DNA of 64,000 bases from Bilabrum cf. latius. Its lineage: Eukaryota; Bigyra: Bicosoecida; Bigyra; Bicosoecida. Shown one piece after another: positions 1 through 13,000 of this stretch. The DNA is taken from NCBI GenBank assembly GCA_965178125.1, contig OZ237768.1:124001-188000 (forward strand). Direction: 5' to 3'. The first letter of the stretch is position 1; each line of letters begins with the position of its first letter. The notes below the pieces were generated by a model, which made no database searches, was not told the origin of the DNA, and saw nothing but the letters and a program-made list of their open reading frames with translations. A program made the translations under genes and the position numbers.

Positions 1-1190
1 ACCACATGTCTCGGTGCTGCACCCCTAGCCTGGGCGATCCTTGCTACCAACTCCGAGCTCGTGCGGATCTACTTAGGCGCAATGATGTACGCTCTGGCGT
101 GTGTATCCTCACAGCATCTGGAAATCGATCTCGCGCCTGTCAGCATCTGGGCCACACTTGCTCTGCCGCTCGAGTCTGGGTCTCGACGCATCAGGATATT
201 GATGTGTTCTTTCGTGAGGCATCCACCGACGCACATGCTCATGGCGCGGGTAGCACACGATTCTGAGTCGCTGCTGGAGTTTGGCAGTCTCAGCTTGGCG
301 ATCGTGCCGTCCGGGCTTTTGCAGTGGATCGTTGAGCCGTCTTCACAGTGAATCGCACAGAAACCATTCTTCGATTCGTCGAATGTCTGTAGCAGATCTT
401 CCGCGTCGGTGTGCATGCAGTGGAGCTTGATGCCTTGGCCCATGTACTTCGACAGCGATGATGCGAGTTTGGCTTTGAGGCGAGAAGGCTCAAAGACCAT
501 CGATCTTGCGGAGTATGGCTGGTATGGAGCCACCCCTGCTGCGTAATCCACCGAAGTTACGATCACTCGTGCATTCCAGGCTTCCTGGTAGATTGGTAGT
601 GATGGTCTCGGGGCTGTCTCCGGGTCTGCTGCAGTTGCCACGAGTTGAGCCTCCTCTTCAGGTCCAGATACCTTTAGACGCATTCTAGCGGGCAGGTACT
701 ATCGGACAATGCAGGTTGGTTCCCCCGTCGTGGTGATTTCCGTGATAGGTAGATTCGTCGCCGTGGCTGCAGACTGGAGTAAAGAGCTGTTGCCTCGGAG
801 CGGGGCCCAGTTCTCCCACTCCATCTCTCCCATGGCAGAGAGTTCCTCTTCGCCCTCTTCGCGTAGGTACGTTGCAAACCTTCTGATTCTCTGGTACTTC
901 TCCGAGAGTTCCGTGGTCCTTTCCGAGTCTGCAGCTGTTGCTGCTCCGGGTGGGACCTGGGGTGGCTCTCTGGTTAGGAGTGAGTCGATCTGCATGATTT
1001 CCTCAGTCGAGGGTTTCGGGCGGGACGTCGCGTACATAGACTTTAGTCCAAAGGTGATCGCCGCAGTGCAGTAGTCATGGAAGTCTTGAAAGAATGCTCG
1101 CCGTCCGGTTGTGGTCTTGAACTGGGGCGCTCGGCAGTGTGATTCGTTGTGCTTCTCTCGGGTTCGTTGGATCCACGGATCGACACTGAA
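1..1190 (-). CDS. unknown protein, C-terminal part outside the window
   Basis: A minus-strand reading frame stays open from about 1190 to the left edge once TAG is read as Gln; in-frame TAGs lie at 699-701 and 69-71. The N-terminal part contains PWIQRTREKHNESH and a stretch DYCTAAITFGLKSMYATS. The middle has an acidic helix and then a region rich in short beta-like segments (FCAIHCEDGSTIHCKSPDG). The frame meets a TAA near 1195, just upstream of a possible splice acceptor (CTTCAG), so a further 5' exon is likely and the true start is not seen. I do not recognise the family. The mixed style loosely recalls large axonemal central-pair proteins such as SPAG17/PF6, but that is only an impression. 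It is divergent from the gene at 1.4-2.4 kb. Confidence 0.55.
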
Positions 1191-1380
1191 GTTTTAACCC
1201 TGCCGGTACACCGCATCGTTGGGCTTATTCGATCGGTGTTGCACCCTGATGTCAAATTTTTGTATATGCATCTTGCTATCCGTGTGCGCTACTTCGCTTG
1301 GAAGGCGGGTACAGCGGCAGCGGGTGCTGTCAGCCCAAAACGCTGACTCGAACGCTGAGCTCGTGAGCCTTAGTGGCGAT

Positions 1381-2429
1381 TAGATTGTGCATGACTTTGC
1401 CACGCAGAAGTCGACAACGGTATTTATTCAGGACAAGCTCCAAAGCACCGATGGTTCGGCGCTAGAGTTTGACCCAGAGGCGATACGCTGGAGAGTAACT
1501 CTGCTGTATCGGGGCGCGGCTGTGCCTCCCGACCAGCCTATTTTCCTTGGCACCGAGGTGAATGATCTGTACAACTATGGCAAGTGGGTCCGATCGTCGG
1601 GGCGGTCATACGCACAGCATGGGGGTGAGCAGCAACCGCTGGTACGGGACGCGCAGAAATAGTCCTGTCCTGTTTCCAGTCCTGCCTCGCGAGCAGCGTG
1701 CAAACAGCGCATGCCCCGGGTTCAGCCGGCTTCAATCCAGCTATCTTAGAGCATGCACTACTCTCCATCGCAGAACATCCCGTCGCGGAGTCCGCGCTGT
1801 ACATCGCCCAGCACCACAAAGAGCTGCGGGACGCATCCATCGAGCGGCCCCCGCCCGCCGCCATCCGATGGCTTTGCGACACCCTCAACAACATGCGCGC
1901 AGAGGCCGCGGTGCGCGGGCAGTACAAACGGGTCCGCGATTGGTTTCTCGTGCTCATGCAGATCGCCCGCGCCGGCTCGCTCTCGGGTGCCTGCAGTGAG
2001 CTCGCTGCCACGGGCGCGGCTCTGGTGGAGCCTTGGCCGGATGCGAGCCGGCCCAGCCTCGGGTACCTTCGGTCTGCCATCTGGCACGTAAAGCAAGGGG
2101 ACATCGAGGAGCTGCAGAGCATCGGCAACATCGCGCAGAGCGACTGCGTGCTTGTGGCTGATGCTGCGCTGGAGGACCTGAAGCGGCTGCCGGGCTATCA
2201 CGACTCCAGGATGGCAGCTGGGGAGGAGGAGCCCGAAGCGGGCGCGGAGGAGTCCGAGTTGGAAACGGAGCGGGAGGAGGACTTCGGCACCGGCGCTGGG
2301 GGGGTCGCTGAGGGTGGTGCCGGTGGTGCGGGCGGGGGTGCAGCGGCGGGGGGCAGCAGCGGGGGAGCGAGCGGGGCTGGACCACCGGCAGGGGTCAGGT
2401 ACCCATTTAAGAGCGCGGGGGGGACGTGA
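1381..2429 (+). CDS. unknown protein, two exons, acidic and Gly-rich tail
   Basis: The second exon (about 1680-2429, stop TGA) encodes an alpha-helical segment (FNPAILEHALLSIAEHP, then WLCDTLNNMRAEAAVRGQY and WFLVLMQIARAGSLSG), followed by an acidic stretch and a Gly/Ala tail. The first exon is in another frame (TTVFIQDKLQSTDGS, LEFDPEAIRWRVTLLYRG, DQPIFLGTE). A phase-0 intron of about 120 bases fits: donor GTGAAT at 1558 and acceptor TTTCCAG near 1678. No ATG was found that clearly begins exon 1, so the start given is only where the coding signal becomes visible. No family is recognised; the helical part could be an ARM/HEAT-like fold. The Gly/Ala tail is low complexity and resembles tails on neighbouring proteins. 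Confidence 0.5.
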
Positions 2430-2632
2430 TTCATCCTTGTCATGTATTGCTTAGCTTTCTTTTCCGTGGCATACGAGGCCCGAGGTCAATATGCCTCAGC
2501 CCGATCCTGGTTCCGATCGGAGCAGAGCTTGGGCTGCAGTCTTCTTCCGCTCTCCCATGCAGAAACGATAACGATACCACTCATGCGGTACTGATTGATG
2601 ACCGTGCATGCCATGGACTAGCTTAAATTCTG

Positions 2633-4231
2633 ATGGACAGCAGCGCGGCAGATAAGTTCGATTGGCAGCCGCCAAGGTCGCGATTCGAGTGGACGCTTGA
2701 AGAGATCAAGGACGGCTCTGTTGCCAAGAGGTACCCGTTGTCGGGCGCAATGACCACGATTGGAAGGTAGGATGGCGCTGTGGATATTGTTGCTTTGCAT
2801 CCCAGTGTCTCGCGGAAGCACTGTCGAGTAGGATTCGGGCCAAAGGGCTACCTGTATGTCTGCGACGATAACTCAACTCACGGCACCTTTGTAAATAAGA
2901 AATAGCTCCCGCCTGGCAAATCTACTAGAGTGGATGTTGGTAGCACGATCCGGCTTGGCACATCGTCTCGGCTGTATCACATCGACAGGTAGCTGAACGG
3001 CGAAGACCATGCCGAATCGAAAGACGAGGCCTGTGCAGCCAGCGAGGGGGCAGACCAAACATCAGTCTCTTGGGGGTTCAACCGATTTCAGGAGGAAGCC
3101 GAGGGTGAGCAAGCCCCTCCGCAGCCGGGCTTGACCAACAGAGGCCGCCCGATGCTTGGCGCCAGCACCGCCGCGGCGGCAACCACCCATGCCAGCGGCG
3201 GTTCGATGGCCGGTGCAGGTGGCAACGCAGGCACCGACACAGCGGCGCGACAGCACGATGTCGACGCCAGGGACACTCGAGAAGCCCTCCTGCAGGACCA
3301 GCTGGAGTCCGTGAGGAGCGCCGGCGGCATGCTCGACCTCGACAGAGGCGCGGTGGCGGGAGACACCTTGGGCGCTGGTAGTGCGGGGGTCATCGGGGGC
3401 TTGCCGATGGCGGCTTTGGGGCGGCCATCGCAGGCTCATGGGAGGAAGGGTCAGTATTTGCTGGGTGCAGCGCTGCCACGGGGCACGGCTGGCAGGAAGC
3501 GGGGTCCTGAGGGCGGGCCCGTGTGTGAGGAGGGGGCGGGGGGGGGAGGCGCGGCCAAGAGGGCGAGGGTGGAGGCCGGGGGCGATGGATCCAGCGGGGG
3601 GGATGGTGCGGGGATGGGACAGCGAGGCACGGGCAGGTCCAAGCTGAAGTTTGGGTCATTCCGTCGGCTGGCCAAGAAAAAGGCGCCATCAGGTGCCAAG
3701 CAGCAAGGTGCAGATGGAGGCAGTGCGCGAACTGCCACAACCACTGTGCCGCCAGTTGGATCGCAGGGGGAACCAGCTGGTAATAGCACTTCACAAAGCC
3801 GCCCGCAGTCCTAGGCAAAGGCCCGGGTCGGCATGGAAGGCACTGGGACGGCAAAGGCCCGGGTCGGCAGGGTAGGCACCGGGACGGCTGCCTCTGCATC
3901 CGACGAGCCCTAGCCCAGCAAGCCCGTGGCCCTCGGTGAAGCAGCCCTGCGTCGACTGGAGGGCAAGGCACGGGAGCTGGAGAGAGAGGTGTCCGTGCTG
4001 CGTCCACTGGAGCAGCAGCGAGAGAGGGCAGTGGGAAGAGCAGAAGAGCACTTGGGCCGGGTTCTGCAGGCGGATGGAGGCGGGCACGGGTCCATGGCCG
4101 AGTTTGATGCAAGGGCAGCGGTTGATACAGCCAAGACGAGGCTTGAGGAGGTGAGGCGCGACCTGGCCGCCGCCAGAACCAGCCTGGCCGAGGTCGAGGG
4201 CAAGCTGGCTGGCAAGTCGCTCAGCACGTGA
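2633..4231 (+). CDS. FHA-domain protein, kanadaptin (SLC4A1AP)-like
   Basis: A 532-residue protein when TAG is Gln, ending in TGA. Residues about 30-120 form an FHA phosphopeptide-binding domain: TTIGRQDGAVDIVALHPSVS, SRKHCRV, then the hallmark STHGTFVNKKQLPPGKSTRV and VGSTIRLGTSSRLYHIDR. The run of a Pro-Pro after the NK motif and the closing strand RLGxSxRLY is typical of kanadaptin rather than of kinase-linked FHA domains. In-frame TAGs at 2768, 2903 and 2990 lie inside the domain, and two more lie in the low-complexity linker. The middle is Gly/Ala-rich with a KRARVE basic patch. The C-terminus is a coiled coil (LRRLEGKARELEREVSVL and a second helix). It converges on the CCT-domain gene. 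A TAA lies in frame 9 bases upstream of the ATG, which supports this start. Confidence 0.8.
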
Positions 4232-4348
4232 AGTGGATCCGGCGAGGGGGTGGTCACCTGGCTCGGGTACCGCGGATTGCAAGGATCCAGGGACGGTAGA
4301 CGAGAGTTAAAAATAAAAACAGGACATTCATCCTCGAATGGGTCTAAA

Positions 4349-6870
4349 TCATTTCATAGGAACCTGCCCTGACCCGGATTGGCTGCCCTCATTCTGCGCA
4401 TGCCCGCCCCTGCGCAAACAAGCACCCATCGCAGTAGTGCCACCCTCGCCCGCAACGCCAGCGCTACAAGTACTCGGGCTGAGCAGGCCGCTCCGGGGGT
4501 CTGGTGCAGCGGGGGCACCTGACAGGCTGCCGCTTCCCGGCGCCAGCCCGCTCCCGCTCGGGGCCTGCGCCGGGCCCAGCACCGGAGTGTGCTGCATGGA
4601 GCTGCTGCTCCAGCCCACGGAGCCGCTCGAGGCCGCGCTCGCGCTTGCACCCGCATTTGAGCTGGCTGCAGAGGATGCCGGCCTCTCGGCGCTGCAGCCG
4701 AAATCGGACGCGGTGGACACTGTGGCATTCGAGCCGGCTACAGGGGTGCGCAGCGGGCTGCGAGCGCACTCCGGCCCCCTGGCACCGGCACCGGTGGCTG
4801 TATCTGCGGGCGACAGTGCCAGACTGCTGGATTGCATGTTGGGCTGCATGCTGGGCTGCGGCGTGACAGGCGACTTTTGCTGCTGCTAGGGCGGCAGGCC
4901 CATCCCCATTGGATCGAAGGCCCCTATGGGGGCGGACGGCGAGGATGAAGACGAGGAGGAGGAGGAGCGGGGCGCATACCCGACGCTGAACCCTGCCCCC
5001 GCTCCCGCTCCAGTCGCGTGCACCAACCGATCTAGACCTCCCGCCCCCGCGCACCCGTCCCAGCTCATGCCCCTCGTCCGCCCCATGCCTCCGATGCCTC
5101 CCATTGCTCCAGCCCCCGTTGCGTTCCTCCAGGCCAGGTCTGCCCTCCGCTGCTCCTCGGTCCTCACGAACCTTCCCTTAACCCTGACCCTTTTATCCGC
5201 CAACTTCTTCCTGCAGTTGTACCTAACCTTCCGACTCCAGACCCTCCTCTTCCTCTTGTCATGGAACCGCTTCAGCAGCGCCCGCCGCTGGTCCACGTCA
5301 AACACCCCGATGCGCCCGTCCTCGTTGTACCCCAGTGCCAGCTCCGGCTCCAGCACGCCGCAGCACACACGAGCGTACTGCATGCTGGCCAGCGCGGCGG
5401 GCATCGACTCTGACCTTGCGCGCTTGCCGCTGCCCCTCCCGAACAAATTGGCGGCGCTGCCCGCAGCAGCGAGGGCAGCCGCACTGGGAGTCCGCTTGCG
5501 CCTGAGACCGGCCAGCCGACCCGTCCTGGGCCTATCGTCCCTCGAGCTGGTGATGGACCCGCTGCGGCCCAGCCAGTAGGCGGCCGCGTCGCTGGCTCTT
5601 CCCCTGGTGCGTGTGCCCGCTTGTCTCGGCGTGCCCGACGATGATGACGATGAGGAGGTGCTGGAGGAGGTGGAGCTGGATGGACCCAAAGGGCTGGCCT
5701 TGGCTTTGCCTCGAGCCTTGCCCGGCTTGGCACCGGATGGGCCGACCGCTCCTTGCAGCCCCCGGCCCGACGCAGAGGAGGGCATGCCTGCGAAGGACTG
5801 CGCCCTGCCGCGGCGCCGCGCATGGTTCCGCCCTGCGGGGGTGCCCCCCATGGCTTCGTGGTACCTGCTGGCTGCTTCCTCTAGCAAACTGGTCGCAACC
5901 ACCGGGCCGGGTCCGGAGCCGGGGCTGACAGTGCCCGGCAGTGCCGACGAAGAGGAAGAGGAGGTCCCGGCTGGCTCGGCCCCCTGGGGTTCACCCCCGC
6001 CCACCGCGCTGATACCGACGCTCATGCTGCTGCCAGTTCGACTGCCCGAAGTCGCGACTGTGAGCGCTGCGTCGGTAGTGGGCGGGCTGCCCGCGCCTTG
6101 AATCGACCTCGCAGGGCAGGGCCGGCCCTAGCTCTGGCCCTGGACCTGGTTATCGGAGCGGTTCGGTTGGTGCAGGCTGCCTGCTGCAATCGAATACAGA
6201 ACGTCTGCGGCTCGAGTAGCATGAAAGAAACGGTACGTCCTGATGAAAATCAGTAGACACATCTAAAACGATCCAAATCCAGCGGTGCGACCAGCCTGCA
6301 ACAACCGACCCGGCGGCGGATGACCGTGTGCTAGAGCCAGCACGCACACGAGAAACCGAATTGCGGAATCCGGGCCGAGCTGCCGTTTCAGAATAAGTCA
6401 TCTCACCGATAGAACCCGACCGTGCGCGGCCGCTTTGGCCGCTCTGCTAGGACGCTCGCTCGGCGATCCACTGCTAGCTGAAGTCATTGCGACCAGCTGC
6501 ATCGCTGCAAGCAGATGCCGACTAGGCAAATGAGAGCAGATCATGTGCAGTAGCTCGAGTTGGGCTTGGTAGCGGCTGCGAGACCACAGACTCCGACTGC
6601 GTCTCGGTGGGCAACCGAGACCCAGATTTTGCGCCCGACGCCCCGGATTGGTCCAAACGGGACGCAGGCGCCGGCTCACTGGAATCAGAGCTAGTTTCTT
6701 TTACTGTAGAAAGCTGGACCAACTCTGCTCCGTCTGGTGGGGCCATTTGCAGCAAGCCACCCCCTCCTGAACCGCTCTCATCGGAAGTTGCAGTAGCGCT
6801 CGAACGGTTTTGGCCTGCTACTGCGTTCTACTGAAGTTCCAGGAGCAGTGCAGCCTCATCTCGGGACGGT
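4349..6870 (-). CDS. CCT-domain transcriptional regulator-like protein
   Basis: The main exon (4349-6183) carries a CCT motif: ALLKRFHDKRKRRVWSRKVR followed by YNCRKKLADKRVRVKGRFVR. This is the basic DNA/NF-Y-binding motif of CONSTANS, TOC1 and relatives, here in the middle of the protein instead of at the end. Serine- and Gly-rich disordered regions flank it. An in-frame TAG follows LPP and is directly followed by CAG CAG CAA, so it extends a Gln run; the gene ends in TGA. An upstream exon (about 6870-6407) is S/Q-rich and joins through a 223-base intron (donor GTGAGA at 6406, acceptor ATTGCAG at 6184, phases agree); it contains TAG CAG pairs twice. The very first exon is not resolved. CCT domains are best known in plants and algae but occur in some other protists. 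Confidence 0.75.
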
Positions 6871-7013
6871 GCCTGCGATACAAATCAAACTGTTGATGTT
6901 ATTGGCTTGTTGATGGTGCATGGAACATAGTTCTCGCATCTCATTCAAGATTTTCCCTGCGTCAACTGAACACAATACGCACTATTCACGACTAACCCGG
7001 GATCTTTGCATCT

Positions 7014-10000
7014 ATGAGTGCATTGAATGCATCTAGAAGTATAGCTTTGGCTGAAATTTACGCAGTAATACTTAGTGAAACGCTTGAGTCTAGGCTAGAA
7101 ACTACAATCCATTGGCGAGCCGTTTTGAAATGTCTACCTTATAAATATATTAAATCAGATTACGAGACGTTGACGACCGAACTAGAAATTCTTGCAATCA
7201 GTCCGATCTGTGGCACGCTTCTATCACACACACGCTGTAACATGGACCACATACTATCAAACACTCGGTTGAAGAGGGGTAGCCATGAAAAGGGGAGGAA
7301 TCAAACAGCAACCTAGCACCCTCGCATCGGAGCATCAGCTGTGTCCGAGTCTGAGGGTGTAGCAAGCTCGTGCGTCTCCTCGCTCGCTTCTACAATGCGA
7401 GCATCCACTGGAACGCGTGGTTCGGAGCCAGTTCAAGGATCCCACGCCTCGATGGCAGTCTCGTACGCCTCGGTGCACATGAGCGAGAGAAAGCGAGCCT
7501 CCACGTCCCAGTCGGCTGTGCGATACGGTCTCAGCGAGCAGGCCAGGTCCGGCATGCAGGCTGCGGCAAAATCGAGTAAAGACGATAGTTTTTCGGGGTT
7601 GTCGGCCATAAAGCCACGGCCAACACCTGGGGTTGGCCGGCTTGCTCGCTCACGTAGCGAGGGGAGACGCTCGGGAGCAGACTTGCTCGCGCCGTCGCGT
7701 CAGCTCTTCCCGGGCCCATCCGCCCCTATGGATGAAACGAATCCTTCTCAATTTTCATCTCCAGAGCATTGCTCTGCTCCTGGCACCCGCACGACACACC
7801 GTGACAGCCCCGGCCGAGCGGGAGCAGACGGAGGCTGGCCCGGCGCTGCGGCGCATCATCTCGAGGGCGCCTCGGAGGGGCCCGGCCTCTTTGGCTCCCC
7901 GGATGTAACTCGCGCGCGATTGTCGCATGACTAGAGCCAGCACGCTGACGACCTGGAGACCGGTGCCGGCCTGCGACTGGAGGATATGGACATGCGTGCC
8001 AGCGGGGAGGAGGAGAACCATCGGTATGGGGAAGAGGAGGAGGAGGAGGAGGAGAGCGATATGACTGACAGAGCCAGAGCAGGTCGATGGGGCAGCAGCA
8101 CCCCTCGAGCCACGCTGTTCGGGTCATCTGGCAGCGGAAGCAGCAGCTGTGCTGATGGGCCGAGTGCCAGTGGAGCAGAGGCTGCGGCAGCAGCAGCGGA
8201 CGGTGGAGAGGAGGGTGACGACGACGACGAAGATGAAGATTGGAGAGAAGGGGCTGGGGGCAGGCACCAGAGCAGGTCCCAGTCCAGGACTCATCAGCGG
8301 GGCATGCGCGGGGGGGGCATCCCCCTCCCCAGCATGGCACTCTCAGACGACGAGGATGAGGACGAGGGGGAGGAGGAGATGCCGGGAATGAGGGGGGTGG
8401 GGCGCCCCTCCGCCTCCGCCTCCTCCTCCACTGGCCCGCTGTCCAGCGACAGGTCCGAGGGGAGGCACAGCCGCGACTCGTTCAGGCCTGTCCCGGACCA
8501 GAGCGCCTTCGAGGCCAACGAGACCACCGAGTTCCACGCCATCGGGTCTCCGGGGGCGCAGGGGAGCGTCGCCCAGCTGAGGGCCCCTCCAACTCCAGTG
8601 GCCAAGCGGGTCAGTCGGTCGCATGACCGTGACCCGAATGGGCTCCGGCGAGTGCCCTCGGTGGAAGAGACGCAGCTGCTGGTCGTGCTAGAGACGGTGA
8701 GGCTGGATGTACGCTCGCGCTGGGATGCACTGCACTGCACTGCATTGCCATCTTCCCGTGCCACACTACTACCTTTTGCATGCCCCCTAATTACCCCTGG
8801 CCCGGCATTCCTACTTCTCTTTCTTGCCCCCTTCCCTTCTCTTGTCTTCTCCTCCACCGCAGGGGCACCCAGAGGACTACTCCCTCTTCAGGGCCATGGG
8901 AGTGGACTTCCACGCCCTCAAGGAACACGAGGTAGCGGCGGTGGGCCCGAGGCAGGGGGAGGCGGGGAGCGCAGGAGTGATCCGGTCCGGCTGGTCACGG
9001 AGCTCGCAAGGGGCCAGCAGCGGCAGCCATCTCCAATCCGCCCGCCTGCCCGTCCCCAGCCCCTCTGGCTCCATGGGGGCCCGCACCGATGCCACTGCTG
9101 TGGAGAGGAGGTCTGCCGCATCGCCGCTGGCATCTGGGGGCCACAGGCTCGCGCTGCGTGCAGCTGCAGGCGGTGCTCTGGCCCTCCCCGCCGGCATTCG
9201 GAGGGCGGACTCGTTCTGCTCCTAGAAATCGGGCCACAGCGGGATCAGCGCCGTGGTGCGGCCGGCGCTGATGGACTCCATGGCGCCCTCTGCCCGCGCG
9301 AGCGACGTGACGGTGCATCCGATGCCCCAGTCCGCCGGCGGGTTCAGCTTCAACGAGTGCTTCGAGCAGCTTGGGGTGTTGGGCGAGGGCGCATTTTCCG
9401 TGGTGTATGCTGCCCGAGCCAAGGCCAACGGGGTGGTGTACGCCGTGAAGCGCAGCAGAGACCGCATGTCCTCCGCCGCGGAAAGGAAGAGGAACATGCG
9501 AGAGTTCTTCGCTGCGCAGCGCGCCGGGCCCCACCCGCGGCTGACTCGGTACATTGCTGCGTGGCAGGAGCAGGGGCACTTGTTCTACTGCGAGGAGATG
9601 TGTCCGAAGGGGAGCCTCAAGGATGTCGAGGCGCTGGTGGCCAAAGGAGACATGAGGGGGGCGGTGCCTGAGGAGGAGAACCCACGGGCGCCTGCTGGGG
9701 CCTAGTCCTCGTCCTAGTCGTCGTCCTCGTCATCTGCCCCGCTGCACGAATCGCACGGCGCTGCCCGCATCAAGGCGTCCAGGGTGCTGCCCGAGTCGGC
9801 CGTGTGGCTCGTGCTCGCGGATGTGGCGGGTGCTCTGGCCCACCTCCACGGCCGCGGGATGCTGCACATGGACGTGAAGCCTGACAACGTGTTCGTGGGT
9901 GATGACGGCCGCCTGAGACTAGGCGACCTCGGGATGGCCGTAAGGACCAAGAGAGCGGGGAGGAGGGGTAGCAACAGAGGCAGAGGGAGGGGCAGGGGGT

Positions 10001-13000
10001 GGGGGCCGAAGCGGGGCAAGGGGCGCGAGTCGTAGAGGTATCATTAGAGCCAGGATGATGCCAATGCAGTGGACTGTGCATCGGGGCGAGCCACCGAGGG
10101 ATGCGCGGGGAAATCTCGCCGAGCCTCCCTCGCCGCCACCGCAGCTGCAGCAGCAGGCAAGCTGGACCTGCCGTCCGGGCAGTCTCAGGTAGCGATGGGA
10201 GACGAGGATGATGACGATGAGTATGATGCAGGGCCGTGCAGCAGGGTGCACAGCGGGAGGGGGAGTCCCGTGGGTGATGAGGCTGCTGCTAGGCACGGCA
10301 TTGCAAAAGCTCACCTGGGCGAGAACAAAGGCTAGGACGTGGAATAGGAGGGGTGGGGCGAGATGCCCACCGCTGGGCGCGCAGGACGACCTGACCGACC
10401 GTCTGCAGCCCCCGGCACTGCCGTCAAGAGCAGGAACAGGAACAGGAACAGTCGGACAGACGGACCCAGGATCCTGTCGTTTGCCAGCGGGCCTCACACG
10501 CAGCCTCGGCCTCGGCCTGTCCCTGTCCCTGGTCCTGGTCCTGCGATTGGGTCCTCGCCCATTGGCCGCCGGGCCTTGTCTGGCTCGATGGGTCCACTGG
10601 GGGGAGGGAGGGGTGCCGCCAGGACCCTGCAGCTCGGCGGCCTGCCAGTGACTAGCAGCAGCGAGAGAGGGGGAGAAGAGCGGGCGGCGGTGAGTAGGTC
10701 CATTCGGCGCATTGACACGGCCGCGTTGGAGCTGGAGGCCGAGGCTGCCCTGGGACTGCGGGGCGTCGGCAGGGGCAGAGGCAGAGGCAGGGGCAGGAAT
10801 GGCAACAGAGAGGCGCATGCACATGCCCAGGTTGGAATGGACGATTCGGCTCAGTTCGTGGACAGCGATGAAGCAGGAACTGACTCTGATTCCGAGTCGG
10901 ACAGCGGCACGGAGGGCGGGCCAGAGCAGGAGCAGGATCAGGACAGCGGTAATGACCCCGGGGTGCTGCACGTGCGACGAACGGCCTCGGCTTTGAACTG
11001 GAGCGACAGCAGCGACAGCGATGAGTCCTCGGGTGACGACCGGGAGGAGGAGGAGGACAGGGACAGGGACAGCAATGACAGCCCGATGAGCGCCGAGAAC
11101 GCCTCCGAGGGCGACGCTCTGTACATGGCCCCCGAGCTGCTCGCGGCGGGCAACGCCTCCCCCAAGGCCGATGTGTTCTCCCTGGGCGTGCTTGCCTTCG
11201 AGCTCGCGTGGGGGCTGAGGGCGCCCGCCGCGGGGGATGCGTGGCACGCCATCAGGGAACACAGGCTCCCGCCCATCCCCCCCGTGCTGCACCGGTGCAG
11301 GACGCGGGTCCTCGCCAATGCGGTGCGCGCCATGCTGCACCCGGACCCGTCCAAGCGGCCCACCGCCAGGCAGATCTAGCAGCACCCCCGCGTGAAACAC
11401 GCTGCCGCCTCGTGCTGCGCGCGGCCAAAGCACGCTTCTGGTCCAGGGCCCGGAGGCAGCGGCGGGTTCACGCCTGCCCAGAGCTAGGGCCAGGGCCAGA
11501 AGCAGGCTGCTTCCGGCAGCGGCGGCCAGGACCCCTCGGGGTACTTCAGGCTTGCCCCCGACAGGGACCTCGCGGTGCAGGACCGGCAAGGCCAGGACTC
11601 CCTGCATGCGCGGGGGGCGCAGCTGGGCAGATCTGCTTCGTGCGGCGCTGATGCGCTCGAGGGTCCCTTGGCGGCTCTCCAGCAGCAGCAGCAGCAGCAG
11701 CAGCTCCAGATTGACGTCAAAGGTGCCAACCAGGCCGCTGCCGTCGCAGGGGGCGCTTGGCACCAGAGGGCAGGGTCTGGCGCGGCCAGCCAGGGGCATG
11801 CGATGCTGTCCCCCACGGATCTGGTCACTCCGGTGGGGCAGCACGAGGGCAGCGGGGCGGCGAGGGTCCCTTGGCTCGGCGCGCTTCCGGCTGCCATCCT
11901 GGAGGCTGCACCCGCTGATGGTGGTCGTGGCAACCAGAAAAATCAGAAAAATTAGAAGGCTGCTACATGCAATGGTGATGACGTGACCATGGCGAGGGGT
12001 GGCGGGACCTGGGCGAGATCGGAGGAGGGGGAGGAAGCCGGCAGTTGGGGCGAGCTGGCGCAGCGATAGTAGCAGAAGCAGCCCTCGATCGAGTTGCCAC
12101 CAGCTGGCGACAACCCGTGGTCGCAAGCAGGCGCAAGCACGGACGGGGGCAAAGGCTCTGCATGGTCACCCCTCCCGAAACACCCCCGCAAGCGCAGGCA
12201 GATGAGCGGGGGCCGGTACGAGGCGTCCTGCAGCCCCGCCGCCAAGGCCCAGGGCAGGCGCGCAAGGAATCGCCGGGGGTCTGTGGCGATGGAGGCAGCA
12301 GAGGACGGGGAGAGTGAGAGTGACGAGTGGGGATCCGGCGTCAACGAGGAGGATCGCGAGGCTCCCCGTGCGCAGAGGCATGGAGGCGACCCCGAGCAGC
12401 AGCGGATGCGCGACCCTAGGGCGAGCCTGTGGCCAGCAGCCGTCCCACCCACCGCCCGCAAGCCCCAAGGGACTGGAAGAATGCGACTGAGGCCGCAGAC
12501 GGGGACGCCGATCGGCATGCCACAGCCCCGAGGCGCAGCACCTGCTGGCCCGCTGGCACACGCGATCGACTTTGGGGACGGTGACAGGGTGCATCGCACT
12601 GCAGCTCCGTCCAGGTCCGCTAGGACGCCAGCCATCATTGGGGCCGGCCGCAGTCCTGCTCCTGCTCTAGCGCCCTCATCCTCCTCCTCGTGCTCCTCCA
12701 GGTCCTCCCAAGCCTAGTCTTTCCCATCGTCCTCCGCGTCCTTCACCCCCCGGCATGGGGGCAGCGGCGCGCGCAGTGACAGCGGCCGGGGCCAGGGCCA
12801 GGAGGCCCCTCCCACCACTGCCGTGAAGAGAGCCAGGCCGCTGGAGGAGCAGGGCAGGGTGCTGGGGCCCAGGTCACCTCAGGCTGCTGCCAACAGGCCC
12901 GCGCCCCTGACCGATGGAAAAGCGAGCGATGGTGGTCGGGGCATGGGCATGGGAGGGAGGGCACCCCGGAGACTCGACTTCAACTAGAGGATGGGCACGG

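Noticed and set aside
9919-12126. 735-residue ORF on the minus strand opposite the kinase
   Set aside because: Composition is Pro/Arg/Leu noise; it mirrors low-complexity coding sequence on the other strand, where the Wee1 motifs are clear.
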